This document shows, one piece after another, positions 46,438-57,385 of a stretch of DNA of 64,000 bases. Below the pieces are notes generated by a model that worked only from the letters and a program-made list of their open reading frames with translations, made no database searches and was not told where the DNA came from. Position 1 is the first letter of the stretch. Each line of letters begins with the position of its first letter. The position numbers and the translations under genes are program-made. The stretch spans positions 15,820,285-15,884,284 of the forward strand of contig NC_081413.1 in the NCBI RefSeq assembly GCF_030272615.1, written 5' to 3'. The stretch is from Cryptomeria japonica (lineage: Eukaryota; Streptophyta; Pinopsida; Cupressales; Cupressaceae).

Positions 46438-47326
46438 TGTTGATGTGTTTTTCATGCACATGTGAACACAGAATAAAATACCTAAAGGTACCTTATCCTC
46501 TCTTGAGCAAAGTTTCCCGACTGCTGAAGATCTCGCCGAAGGATCAGTCGAGGCAACTCCAAGGTTCTTGTATGTAGGTTCTCTACTCGTGGATAAGCTC
46601 TCTGTGGTATGATGTGATTTTGCTAGAATCACAAGGGGACTTACACTTGATGACTAAACGTCTGATTTGCTTTGAATATTACTTGAACACAGGATTTCAC
46701 TAGTCTAGACTATGAAAAAAAAGGAAAAGGATGAGGGCGAGGAAAGGATCTAATTCTAACACTAAGAATGTAGGAGCAATGAATAACCTTTGATGAAATT
46801 CTAACTAAGTCTTGTTTTGACATCCTAGGATCATCTCCACAAGGTTAGTGCGATCTTCGGAGGAAAACTTTATGATGTTCAGATCATCGCTACAGGCATA
46901 GACACCATCAGGCTGATGCATATCAGTGAAGAAGCGACAATTGAAGTTAAACTTAAACTGAATGATTCCAGTTGACTACACAAGGCAAGTCTGCAATCAA
47001 CAAACTGCTAGTAGTATGGATATACGAATTTGACCATCAATCAAACACATTTCTTCCACTCATCTAATAACATGAAATCAAATATGATAAGTATAGAGAC
47101 CATGCAAATTGTTGAATCGACCCATAAATTTCACCATTTCTTCAATGAAGTTTTACAAGTCTTTTACAACAACATCTTGGCAACAATCTTTGCCTTCTCT
47201 TTCTAATCTACTTTAATTGCTATTCTATCAACTGACTATTCACTATTTCTAACTATTCACCTTCTAACTACTGACTAACTATTATCTATTAGCCAACCAT
47301 TCCTTTACAAATGAGGAGCCAGGGCT

Positions 47327-47334
47327 TATATAGC
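47327..47334 (-). promoter_or_regulatory. TATA box of giant LTR Y2
   Basis: CTATATAA on the minus strand, at the position homologous to 25799-25806 of Y1. Confidence 0.65.
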
Positions 47335-47766
47335 GCCCTCCATACAAATCGATGGCTCAGATCAACTTGAAATCAATGGTCGAGATCTTACAATGAAAAC
47401 CCTAATTAGGGTTTGTTACAACAAACTCAATTCTGACCAATGAAACAATTGCATTGTTTGTGACACATGTCTTCTTTGGAATATTCGACCAATGGAGAAC
47501 CGCGGTAGGTACATCGAAGTTTGTGCCATCTCCCATGAGTTAGGTACATTGAATCTGGACACGCTGAGGTGGACCAATCCGATTGGAGGAGTGATGATTG
47601 GGATGCCACCTTGTCTGACACTTGTAACTTGGTAGATGCTCAATTTGATGATGCTGAGAAGCTAACTTTAATTAACTCTTCTAGAACAGTCTACTTCTTC
47701 AACGAACCCTTGCTTTCACCTCCTTTGTCTTTGATGTGCAGGATGGATGGTGTACCTTTCCTTGAA

Positions 47767-47890
47767 ATGCTGGACTGGAAGAGATCGTCCCTGATGATGC
47801 TGGACCGGAGAAGGCCGTCCTTGATGATGCTAGACTGGGGAAGGTCGTCCTTACTGATGCTGGACTGGAGAAGGTCGTCCTTGTCTTGGC
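47767..47890 (-). repeat. 30-bp minisatellite upstream of the Y2 TATA box
   Basis: Four units with an exact 30-bp period (47767, 47797, 47827, 47857), of the form atgctggactggagaaggtc. More uniform than the homologous repeat in Y1. Confidence 0.88.
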
Positions 47891-48047
47891 CTGGTCTTCT
47901 TTTAACTGCAAGACAAAACAAAAGATGATTAAGGACACATAATAAATTCATTTAAACATAGTATTTCACACCTTAAATCATCAACAAAAGATATTAAAAA
48001 ATAAAGCTTGTTCAAGATTCTCCCCAGGGACAGGCCCTATAAGAATT

Positions 48048-49820
48048 TCGCCCCGGACCCTTTGGAAGGGTCAGGAGCGAAATTTGCTATTTTGCCCAAC
48101 TTGGACCTCTTCTCAACGTTACCTCATAACCAGCTCCTCGCCTGGCCCAAACAAGGTGAAAAATAGGAGTTTCAAAAGATTTCGCCCTGGACCCTCTAGA
48201 AGGGTCAGGAGCGAATTTTCTTGGTTAGGCCTCAATTACTCCATTTTTTGTCTTCAAAATCCTCTTGCAAGGCAAAGTAACATCATTTCAACCTCAACTA
48301 TGCCTTAGGACTCCAAGTCTTAACTTGACACAAGGAGGAAATAGGTAGATGAAGAATTTCACTCTGGACCCTTTGGAAGGGTCAGGAGCGAAATTCATTT
48401 TTTGCTTGCTTATTCACACTCAATTTCACTTCCTTCACTTCACTTCATCTGGACTCCCTCATATTGAATTCATTTCCCAGCTTGGCAACATTGGTTTGAT
48501 CTTCACAAGGCCTAAAAGGTCAAATTCGCTCACAAACCTAGCCAGGGACAGGACCTATCCAGAATTTCGCTCTAGACCCTTTGGAAGGGTCAGGAGCGAA
48601 ATTCTCATTTTAGCTCAAAATTCACACTTTTGAAGGTCAAACATCTTTCCAAGGCATTCCAAATAGCTTTTCTCACCCTAGTCTAGGCCTGACTTAGCAC
48701 AAAATTTGGAGGATAAGATGGTTTTTAGGATTTTCGCTCTGGACCCTTTGGAAGGGTCGGGAGCGAAAATCTTATTTTAGGCTTATTTCCTCATCTTTTC
48801 AACTCCAATCCACCTCCAAGATCAAGGACACATCGCCTCACTCCTATCTAGGCCATAAAAACCAAAAACTTGACTTGATTTGCAAGGAAAAAAGGGTGAT
48901 CCTAGGAATCTCGCTCTGGACCCTTTGGAAGGGTCAGCAGCGAAATTCTCATTTTGGCTTCAAAATTTGCATTCTTGGTGACTAAAATCCACTCTAAGGC
49001 AATCCAAATGACTTCTCTCACCCTTGTCCAAGTTTGACTTTGCTCAAATTTTGGAAGAAAAGATGGTTTTTAAGATTTTCGCTATGCACCCTTTGGAAGG
49101 GTCAGGAGTGAAAATTACTTTTTAGGCTCAATTCCTTCACATTTGATAATCATTGATAAGTCAAAGTTATTTCTAAGGACCTCTCCCATCAAAACTCACC
49201 TTAGTCAGCACTAGGCTTGGCACAAAATTGGGAAAAAAGGTGGTTTTGAGAAAATTCGCTCTAGACCCTTTGGAAGGGTCAGGAGCGAAATTCTCATTTT
49301 GAACTCATTTCTTCATATTTGATGACTCTTGACAATTCAAGGACATGCCTAAGGAAACCTCTAATCTTGACCCACACTAGACTTGGCATAAATTTGAGGG
49401 AAAAGATAGGTTTTGCACAATTTTGCCCTGGACCCTTTGGAAGGGTCAGGAGCGAATTTCATGATTTGCTTGTTTATCCTCACTCAATTCCATTCTTTTC
49501 ACTTTGTTTACTTGGACTCTTATCCTTGGATCCCTCTCCCATGCTTGCAACATTTCGCTTGACCTCAAAGTGACTAGAAAAGAGAACTTCGCTAGAAATC
49601 ATGGCCAGGGACAGGACCTATAATGAATTTCGCCTTGGACCCTTTGGAAGGGTCAGGAGCGAAATTCTTCCTCTAGCCCAAAATCATCATTTTTTGAGAC
49701 AAAAATCCATTCAAGGGCAATCTCAAGGGCTTCTATCATCCTTGTCTAGGCCTGACTTGGCACAAATGTGAAAGGAATATTGGAAGGGTCAGGAGCGAAA
49801 TTTGACATTTTGGTCTCTCC
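48048..49820 (-). repeat. Array of palindromic cores in Y2 U3
   Basis: Cores of the form tcgctctggaccctttgg...aagggtcaggagcga begin at 48048, 48182, 48359, 48567, 48734, 48911, 49079, 49256, 49424 and 49630, with a half core near 49781. Steps are 134, 177, 208, 167, 177, 168, 177, 168 and 206 bp. Almost all share the stem gaccctt/aagggtc, unlike Y1. A second phrase (ccagggacaggacctat) precedes the cores at 48048, 48567 and 49630. Confidence 0.9.
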
Positions 49821-50356
49821 GTCAGGATCATTTTATGGAATATAACATTTAAGTATAAGTTTTCTTCTTTCTTATACTTTAAGTTATATTCCATATATAC
49901 TGTCAGGATGTTTGAGAGTGGTTTCGAACCTCCAAGAGTTATATTGCAAAATCTAGTTTTTGGAGGATTCTTCAGTTTTCTAGACTTAATCAAATTTCAG
50001 GATCAAGACATTCCAGACTTCATCACTCATCAACTTGACCTAGTCTTGGACCTTCAAAGAGGATATTCACTCCCCAAGCTTCATTGACCTCCTCGAACTC
50101 AAACAAGACACAATTAGCAACGAGAGCAAAACCAAGCCCTAAGGAAGACTATCAAAGAAACCCTAATTCTGGGGCCCCAAAGACTCAACCTAGCTCAAGC
50201 AGAGCCTGCTATCCAGGTGATCCCCCTGGCGACACTCGAAAAGCAAAGGCTAACAGACAAAACTCTAAAACCTAGAAAGCAAAACCCCACAAAGCGAAAA
50301 AAAGCAAGGGTCCCCATTTGCAATGGGGCGATGTGTAAATACGTCACAACAGGCCC

Positions 50357-51715
50357 CACTGTCCAACATGACGAGGACTCGTTGCCCTTGAAGCCTATCG
50401 CGCACCCTAAACACACTGCACCTTGGCGTACCTACCAGAGTGGCAATGATGCCTCCCCTTCGTACCAAGGTGGAAATTCTCTCCGCCAAGCTTGTTTCCT
50501 CAACAAACTCTCCCTTTGGTGGCTCACTTTCCTCATGCTCCTCCTCTCCATCGGACATCACTTCAATATAATGAATCTTCCCTTTGCCCAAACATCGGTG
50601 TCTTGGATCCCATGGCTCCCTCTGGGTGAAACAAAGCTTCTTCCTTCTGAGTTCTGTTTTGTGGCCTCATCCAACGATAACTTCTTCGGGAAGGGTTTAT
50701 TATCCTTCTCCTTCGAAACGAAGGGTGGTTTGGCATGTGCAAAATTTCTAGAAGAGGAAGATGTTGCCATGTCACGGGCCTTCTTGATTGCTTCCGTGAG
50801 CATGTTGGGGTTGAACCCTTTCACCCACCCTTTCAGAGGTTCCATCAATCCGTCTATGAACAAGACTACCAATCTCCACTCTGAGATGTCTGTAACCAAC
50901 ATGGATAGCCTTTGGAACTCTCTGATGTAACTGTCCACAGGTCCCGATTGCTTTAGTTGCGCCAGCTCCTTGAAGTTGAGCTCTAGATCCTTTCCATCAA
51001 ATCGGTCTATGAGCCTCTCTGTGAAGTCAGCATAGGAAGTTATCTGGTCATGGCCAAGAGTGACCATTCCATGATGCCACCATTCGTGAGCAACTCCTTC
51101 CAGGTGAAGTGTTGCAAACTTGATAGCTTCGTCTTCGAGCATCGGGTTAAGTTGGAAGTAGGTATCTGCTTTTTGAACCCAAGCTCGTGCTAAGGTTGCC
51201 CTCGTCCCATCAAAGGATGACAGATTGATCTTACCAACCTTCTGCTTGATGTCATCGTTATAGTGACCGTAATAGCCCCAACTTCTGCCACCCGCGTATT
51301 TCATTTGAAGCTCAGCATAATCCTTGAAGGATATGTCCCCCTCAAGATTTGCATCCCTCCAATCTTGGTTCAACTGTGCTTGCATCTCCTGAAAAGTGGG
51401 TTCTTCCTCCCCGCTCGATGCTTCTGATTTCTGGGGAAAAGTCGGCATCAGCGGCCGTGAATGTGAGCGCTGGGAGTTTGACCTTCCAGTGACTAAATTA
51501 TCACCCTGCCCATTCTATTCTACATTCGTTTTTCCTAAGGCCAATTGTCGTAATGTTTCCTCCATGAGTAGTTGTCGTTGTTCCCCTATGATCATGGTGT
51601 TGTTGAGTTGAGCTTGGCTTCTGGTTATCTCCCTTAATAGTGCCATGACTTCATTTGCAGGATCCCTTTGTTCCCCCATTCGGTTGGCAAAACGGCAACT
51701 CCTTCTGGAGTACAC
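50357..51715 (-). pseudogene. Chromovirus gag and protease active site
   Basis: The frame starts at 51715 (MYSRRSCRF..., coiled NEVMALLREITRSQAQLN), meets a TAG at about 51516 and continues in the same frame from 51448. The capsid region has INLSSFDGTRATLARAWVQK, HLEGVAHEWWHHG, LIDRFDGKDLELNFKELAQL and SYIREFQRL. Near 50660 a frameshift moves the zinc-knuckle region (KKLCFTQREPWDPRHRC) into the next phase; its second Cys is Gln. That phase continues as MGKGKIHYIEVMSDGEEE into protease and stops at VLVMLDSGA, where Y2 is inserted. The DSGA catalytic Asp is thus separated from the rest of protease by 3.9 kb. Confidence 0.9.
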
Positions 51716-51750
51716 CTGAATTCACTTCCCAACAGGCTGGCAAGATCACC

Positions 51751-51763
51751 AGCTCTAATACCA
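51751..51763 (-). other. Chromovirus primer-binding site, initiator tRNA-Met
   Basis: On the minus strand TGGTATTAGAGCT, one base after the 5' LTR end. It differs by one base from the standard TGGTATCAGAGC. Confidence 0.88.
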
Positions 51764-51764
51764 C

Positions 51765-52522
51765 TGTAATGTCCCTTTGTCAATCTGGGTCGTACGGTCA
51801 AGAGTAATTGCACGGTTATGTCTGTATGGTGGAAGATGATGTGCTCCGTACGGTGGAATGTAGGACTACGATGTGCAACACATACGGTGAGGGTGTGGGA
51901 CATATGGTGTGTGACAATACGGTGAGGGTGAGGGTTGTACAATGTGGGAACCGTATGGTGAGAGTGCAAACCGTACAGTGAGAGAATTGTACGATAGTGG
52001 ACACTTGTCGCCCGAGCCAAGCCGTTCAGCGTGTGGTTTATTCGACCAAAGTGTGGTATATGGAATCGATAAAACTTGCAATTAGGTATGATGCTAGATA
52101 AATGATGAACAAGAAGATCTATATTTCAAGAATTCGCACAAGCCAGAGAATAGTCAGATTAATGCACTTCAAATTACAACAATCCTGGACTAAAAGCATG
52201 GCAGAGTAGGGTGAGGAGTTACTCCCACCGAAACTACGAGTACCGAATAGGGAGGGTCTTTCACCTCCGAAATGGTGGATAACAAAACTCCAACAGGAAT
52301 TCGCACAATAGAGAAAAATACCAAATTCGCACGCCTTCAACAATGACTAACTCAGCCATAAATATGGGCTCCGAGAAACTTCCTGAAGGGTTACAATCGG
52401 GCCGACACAACAAAATAAAAACTTAATAAAATAAACGAGGCCCCAAAAGATTTATTATTACATTTGGGGCCATACAATGATGTATTTTAATTGTATTATT
52501 TAATTATATCGGGGACATCACA
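51765..52522 (-). mobile_element. Chromovirus 5' LTR
   Basis: 758 bp; minus strand TGTGATGTCCCCG...GGGACATTACA. It pairs with 42416-43180. The small open frames (CTVCTLTIRFPHCT-type) are simple translations of repeated tacggt phrases in the LTR. Confidence 0.9.
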
Positions 52523-54159
52523 TCTGCTTGCAAAATAAGGCCCATGCCTTAATCCATTGATTTGGTAGGTCGTGTGTGCAAACAAGATTGACAAGGGAAG
52601 GGATAAATTGATGCAAAAATGGGCTCATAAGTGAATTTCAGGTTTTGGAAACTGCATTACATGTGAAGACACAACTTGCAATCGGGTTTTAAAATTCTGA
52701 TTGCAAGTAGACTTTAAATGGGAAAAATGAATGAAGGTGTGAAGTGAATGGATGAAATGGTGAGAAAGGGATTTTGACATGAAGGAGAAGATGGCAAATT
52801 TGGATGACCATGTACATGTATGGGAGGGAATATTTTCAGCTTGAAAACTTGGAAAAAGGGGAAAACTTCAACTTGTAATCAGATTTGTAAAACCCGAAAT
52901 CAAATGAATGAGTCTCATGGCAACTCTTCAACATTTGTAAATTTTCTAAAAAGAAGATTAACTCTTTTTACCAAAGGGGGAAGGTCAACATTACCACAAT
53001 TACTTGTAATCGGGTTTTGAAACCCTGAATACAAGTGAATAGGAAAAATGAAAAAGGGGAAAATCTTGCACATTTACAACTTGCATTCAATGAACCTTGC
53101 TTGAAGAATGCCCTAGACCAAAACAAATGAGCTTGGGAAGAACCGAAATGCTCTATAAATAGATGAAGAAGCCACCACATTATGATTGCAATCAGCAAAC
53201 AAAATCGGTTTTGCCTTTAAACCCTTCCACAAAAAACGGCTATGAAAGAGAAAAAGATTTGACTTCAAACACTCATTAATGGAGGACGTGCAAGACGTGT
53301 TTGCAATGTGGCAAGAAGGCAATTCTCATGCTTCAAAACGTGGTAATAACCAGCAAAGGGCGTATTCCAAAAACGTCTTAAAAAACGTTTACAAAAATAC
53401 CTTCAAAAATGCCTCATGTGTTCACCCAATCCGTTTTTGGTGAAAAATATGGCAAACAGCATTGATTCCCAATGATTTTGCATGAATGTTGGACAGATTT
53501 TGGGGAAGAAAGCCACAAAAAAATGGATTTGTGAGAACAAATGTGCAGGTCAAGTTCTTCCTTAGCAAATACAAGTAGGTGTGCCCTCCAAAGATGCAAT
53601 CGGGTTTTCAAAACCCCTTTACAAGTTTTAAATTGCATTACTTTTCCTTCACTTGAGCAATTTCGGGTTTCTAGGGAAGAAGAGAACAAAAATAAAGAAC
53701 AAATCGACTTGCAATGGGAAAATAAAACCCCTACAACAACTAAAAGGAATAAAAACATAAAAAACTTGTAATAGGGAAATAAAATTCCCATTACAAGTAA
53801 GACAAAAGACATAAAATCACTTTAAAACTTAAAAGGACTTGTAATAGGGAAATAAAATCCCTATTAAAACTAAAAGCACAAAGTAGAAACTTTTATGAGA
53901 ACTTACAAGTTCTGATTAAACTTGTATTTTTAATTTAACTTGTAATTTGTCTAAAAAGTTCCTACAAACAACTTAAAAGACAAAAAGGGAAAAGGGAAAA
54001 TAAAAAGCAAGTTACAAGTTACAAGTTTGAAATAAAGTGCACTTGCAATTGCTTGAAAAAACCCCTACAACACAAAAACAAGAGAAAACTCCTAACCTGC
54101 AGAAAAAGGAAAATTTCCCACTCATAGTCAAGAGAAAAAAACCCGAATTTGAAGGAAAG

Positions 54160-56657
54160 TGTAATGTCCCTTCTAGGTTTAGACATGTTTTAACCATAAA
54201 TCATCTATTCCAATATACTTATGACTCAAACTAAATATATTAGGTGACATCTCCACCTTAACATGAATCCAAACAATGATATTCCACTACTCAATCAATT
54301 ATCTATTAACAAATAAATTGTTCATTTATCATAACTCTTAATGCAAGTGTCAAACCAATTGTAATGTCCCCTACATGGAAACATCTCCTTTCCCAACTTC
54401 TTAAACACTAGCAGTAGTAACAAAGATAAACATATTCTCTTTCCTTTTATTGTTTTATGAAATCTTACTGATCACAATCTAATATTATCATTTGTCTAAT
54501 TAAGACACTGTATATATATAAATGCATGTGTTTACAACCCTATTGATATTACATCGTGTATATATATATGTGTGTGTGTGTGTGTATATATATATATACT
54601 GACTTGATTATATACACATAAATAAATTAATTATTTAAATAATATAACCAATTATTGATATGTTTGCTTAATGACCTGTAATATACCTTATTGATATTAG
54701 CTAATAATAATATATTTAATGGGTAGTAAAGGGCAGACAGATCTGACGTAAAGCAGATTTGGTCTACCACTGTTATGGATTTAAGTATTACTATTATACC
54801 AACTGCAGTCTATGTTAATATTACAATTAAATTCTGCATACAACATCATATATAAATATATAAACAATTATGTGTACCAATAAGAAGGTTACTGCCTATC
54901 ACTTAATAACTATTCTGATCTCATCTCATCACTGATCTAATGTTACTAGATGCTTCTTGTTTCCTTCCCTTGATCAATGCCTAAAAACCAATAATTATAT
55001 TTTAGTGGGGTGTAAGGGCAGACAGATCTGACATGCGTCAGATCTGGTCTGCCACTATATAAGAAATTAAGCAGTCTATATTAACATTACTATTAAATTC
55101 TGTATTCAAAGATTATTAGACTTCATATGTTAAGCATACGTATTAAGCCCTCCTTGTGCATACCACTGAGGACAAGGGTGTTTGTCGTCCATGACCTCCT
55201 AATCCTTTTTATATCTTCCCAAAGATCAAACACTTATCACTTTGATTTGCAAGAAGCATTCGATCTGATCTGGTAAATTGGTAACCGTATAAGACTCCCA
55301 AGAATTATAATTAATACAGTAATCTGCAATATGAATATCGTTATCTCTGATATGATTGTATAAGGTTTCCACTATGGTTATCTGCTTAGTAATCTCCATC
55401 CATCCCTCTGTATGTATCCCCCGAATTGAATGATAGAACTGCCTTCTTATATCTTGTGCTTGGGACGTGTTAAGGATGTGTCTCATGCCTCTTCTAATCA
55501 CATCATTCTGTAATATTTCCAGTCGTTGCATGTATAATAGTCAACACACCCATTCATAATTACTAATTGGTAATAAGATATCAATCATAGGCTTCTTGGG
55601 AAATAACCATTGTCCCTTTCATTTAACATGATCACTTCTTCAAGTCTTTAAACAATCCCTGGTTTGATTGCTGTTATTATAATCATATAGTGTTTATCTT
55701 CTAGTTTCTTAATCAGGTCAGTGACTCAATTAGTCGATTAGTCCATCTTCTACCTTAAATCGATATTCATAGGCTAGTAACTCATAATCGCTGTTGACTA
55801 AATGCTATACCTTGTCGACTCTTTAATCATCGACAATGGGTCTCCCTTGTCTGAATCATTTTGCTGTTCACTATCGCTCCATACCATTCCTATTACTCAT
55901 CCATCTTTGCCTTAGTTCCAATTAAACCACAATTCTTCCATAGTGATCAATGGTTTGCCGACACCTATGATATTTATTCACGATAATTGGCGACTTACAA
56001 TAATCTCTATTCAAAGTATCGATCGCTTTATTAATTAAATCTTTTCCATCTCCGTAAGCAGATCGGACCATATAATAGTTATACTCTTTGCTATAACTAA
56101 GGCACTTTTTATTGCATCACGTTGTATTTGCTGTCAAATATTAGATATACACTGTGCAGTTCCTGGGTTTTAATATTGTCCTTGTGTATAAACTGGCCAA
56201 TACATATTACCTTTCGCCATATTGGAAGTCGTGGTGTCCTCTAACAGATTCCAAAGGGCAATTTATTAATGTTACCACTGCTCTGCAAATCATTGATTGT
56301 ATATTGTTTGCATGCAGACCATTTAAACTTGGATGCTCGCAAGTCCTCATATTTTATAACTTGGATCTTAGATCATCCACTATCCTTTAATTATATTATT
56401 TTTATATTAATAAATGATTAATATTACTGTTAACATCAATAATTAATTACATAATAAATGATAATTTATTATTATGATGAAGAATCACAAAATCTATTAT
56501 TAATTACATCACCAGATGTGGGGTTATGACAACCCTCTCACTTTAGAGGAAAATCGTGAAGTCTCATAAATGAGACGATTTTCCAATATTATTAAATGTT
56601 TTAATTATCGTATTTATTTAATCACAATAATCCAATGTCCAAAGAGGGGTTATGACA
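54160..56657. mobile_element. Insertion W-B, LTR-like, inside X-B
   Basis: Starts tgtaatgtcccttctagg and ends ggggttatgaca, with the exact TSD gaaag at 54155-54159 and 56658-56662. It shares only the first dozen terminal bases with W-A. It holds a (gt)n/(at)n patch at 54555-54600, a duplicated palindrome and a TATA box near 55056, and a hairpin (ggaaaatcg...cgattttcc) at about 56549-56585. A second pair of similar termini lies inside (tgtaatgtcccc at 54360, ggggttatgaca ending 56531), hinting at a further nested unit without readable TSD. The 101-codon minus frame at 55226-55531 matches nothing I know. Confidence 0.72.
54731..55063 (+). promoter_or_regulatory. Duplicated agatct palindrome and TATA box in W-B
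   Basis: gggcagacagatctgac occurs at 54731 and 55016. The second copy continues atgc and then the reverse complement (gtcagatctggtctgcc), making a palindrome with 16-bp arms at 55016-55053. tatataag follows at once at 55056-55063. This looks like a core promoter of the inserted element. Confidence 0.5.
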
Positions 56658-57019
56658 GAAAGACATAGCAAATGAACTCGGAACGCGATGAAATTTGAAA
56701 CATGGTTCAAGGATGAACCGAAAATCAGTCCAATTCAACAAGAAGCAAAAATTTTGCCTCGGGAGCATGCCTTATAGTAAAAAATTCCAACTTGCAGTGA
56801 CTACTCTGAAACCCAAAATTGCACAGAAAACTAGGAAAATGAAGGCCAAAACTTACCAAAACTTGGACAACAGTGGCAAAGACAACGACTGATGATTTGA
56901 CACCAACAAATATGAGTTTTGCACCTCGTAAAACATACCTTGGAAACAAAAATGACACATTTTGAGCAAAAATTTGGAAGGGTTGTCACATTTTTGAAAA
57001 TCCAAAAATGAGCACAACA

Positions 57020-57385
57020 AGAATAAGTTAAATGAAAAGATACATGGGTTTTACTAGTGTAGCTGTAGTAGCATTCTTATTGTTTGTTTAAAAGAAAAAT
57101 AAATTACGTGTACTCTGTAATTATTCAGAAATGCTGAGGTTAGAATAAGTTAAATGAAAAGATACATGGGTTTTATTAGTGCAGTTGTAGCAGCACTCTT
57201 ATTGTTTGGTTTATGGAAAAATTAATTACATGTACTCTATAATTATTCAGAGATGCTAAGGTTAGAATAAGTTAAATGAAAAGATACATGGGTTTTACTA
57301 GTGCATCTGAAGCAGCATTCTTATTGTTTGTTTAAAACAAAAATAAAATACATGTACTCTATAATTATTCAGAGATGTTGAGGTT
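57020..57385 (+). repeat. Three tandem 122-bp units
   Basis: Units start at 57020, 57142 and 57264, all with agaataagttaaatgaaaag, and the fourth is at 40858. Each contains a 19-codon frame starting ATG (MKRYMGFTSAVVAAFLLFV-like), intact in two units, read-through in one and frameshifted in the left one. Confidence 0.88.

Larger units (their letters stand above)
46438..50351 (-). mobile_element. Giant solo LTR, family Y, copy Y2 (3.9 kb)
   Basis: Same termini as Y1 (TGTTG...CAACA) with its own exact TSD ggccc at 46433-46437 and 50352-50356. It lies inside the chromovirus protease. TATA box at 47327-47334, 30-bp minisatellite at 47767-47890, palindromic cores at 48048-49820. No coding domain. 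The 119-codon plus-strand frame at 47569-47928 is the translated minisatellite (MLDWRRSSL-type repeats), not a gene. Confidence 0.9.
42416..52522 (-). mobile_element. Ty3/gypsy chromovirus, full length, disrupted
   Basis: 10.1 kb including the nested Y2 (6.2 kb without it). LTRs are 765 and 758 bp, with an initiator-Met PBS, gag, protease, RT, RNase H, integrase and a chromodomain, all on the minus strand. The TSD is tctgt (42411-42415) and tctgc (52523-52527); the uninterrupted site in X-A reads tctgc. Several stops, at least two frameshifts and the Y2 insertion make it non-autonomous. Domain order and the C-terminal chromodomain place it among plant chromoviruses (Tekay/Reina-like, lineage not resolved). 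Confidence 0.92.
40984..57019 (-). mobile_element. Solo LTR of family X, copy B, carrying nested insertions
   Basis: On the minus strand it starts TGTTGTGCTCATTTTTGG and ends CAACCAACA. The plus-strand TSD agaat is exact (40979-40983 and 57020-57024). Host segments 40984-42410, 52528-54154 and 56663-57019 align in order with X-A. Two insertions interrupt it: the chromovirus 42416-52522 and W-B 54160-56657. A TATA box is at 41819-41826. Confidence 0.88.

Noticed and set aside
47569-47928. 119-codon plus-strand frame with MLDWRRSSL-type 10-residue repeats
   Set aside because: It is the translation of the 30-bp minisatellite in the U3 of Y2. The homologous region in Y1 does not keep the frame, and the LTR is transcribed from the other strand.
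51816-52081. Overlapping frames with HCTVCTLTIRFPHCT-like repeats
   Set aside because: They are low-complexity translations of repeated tacggt/gtgagggtg phrases in the chromovirus LTR, present in both LTRs.
55226-55531. 101-codon minus-strand frame in W-B as a gene
   Set aside because: No motif recognised, it sits downstream of an LTR-type promoter on the opposite strand, and the length is within chance expectation for this composition.
17177-56657. W-A and W-B as two copies of the same element
   Set aside because: Apart from the first dozen terminal bases I could not align them in either orientation, and their internal repeats differ.
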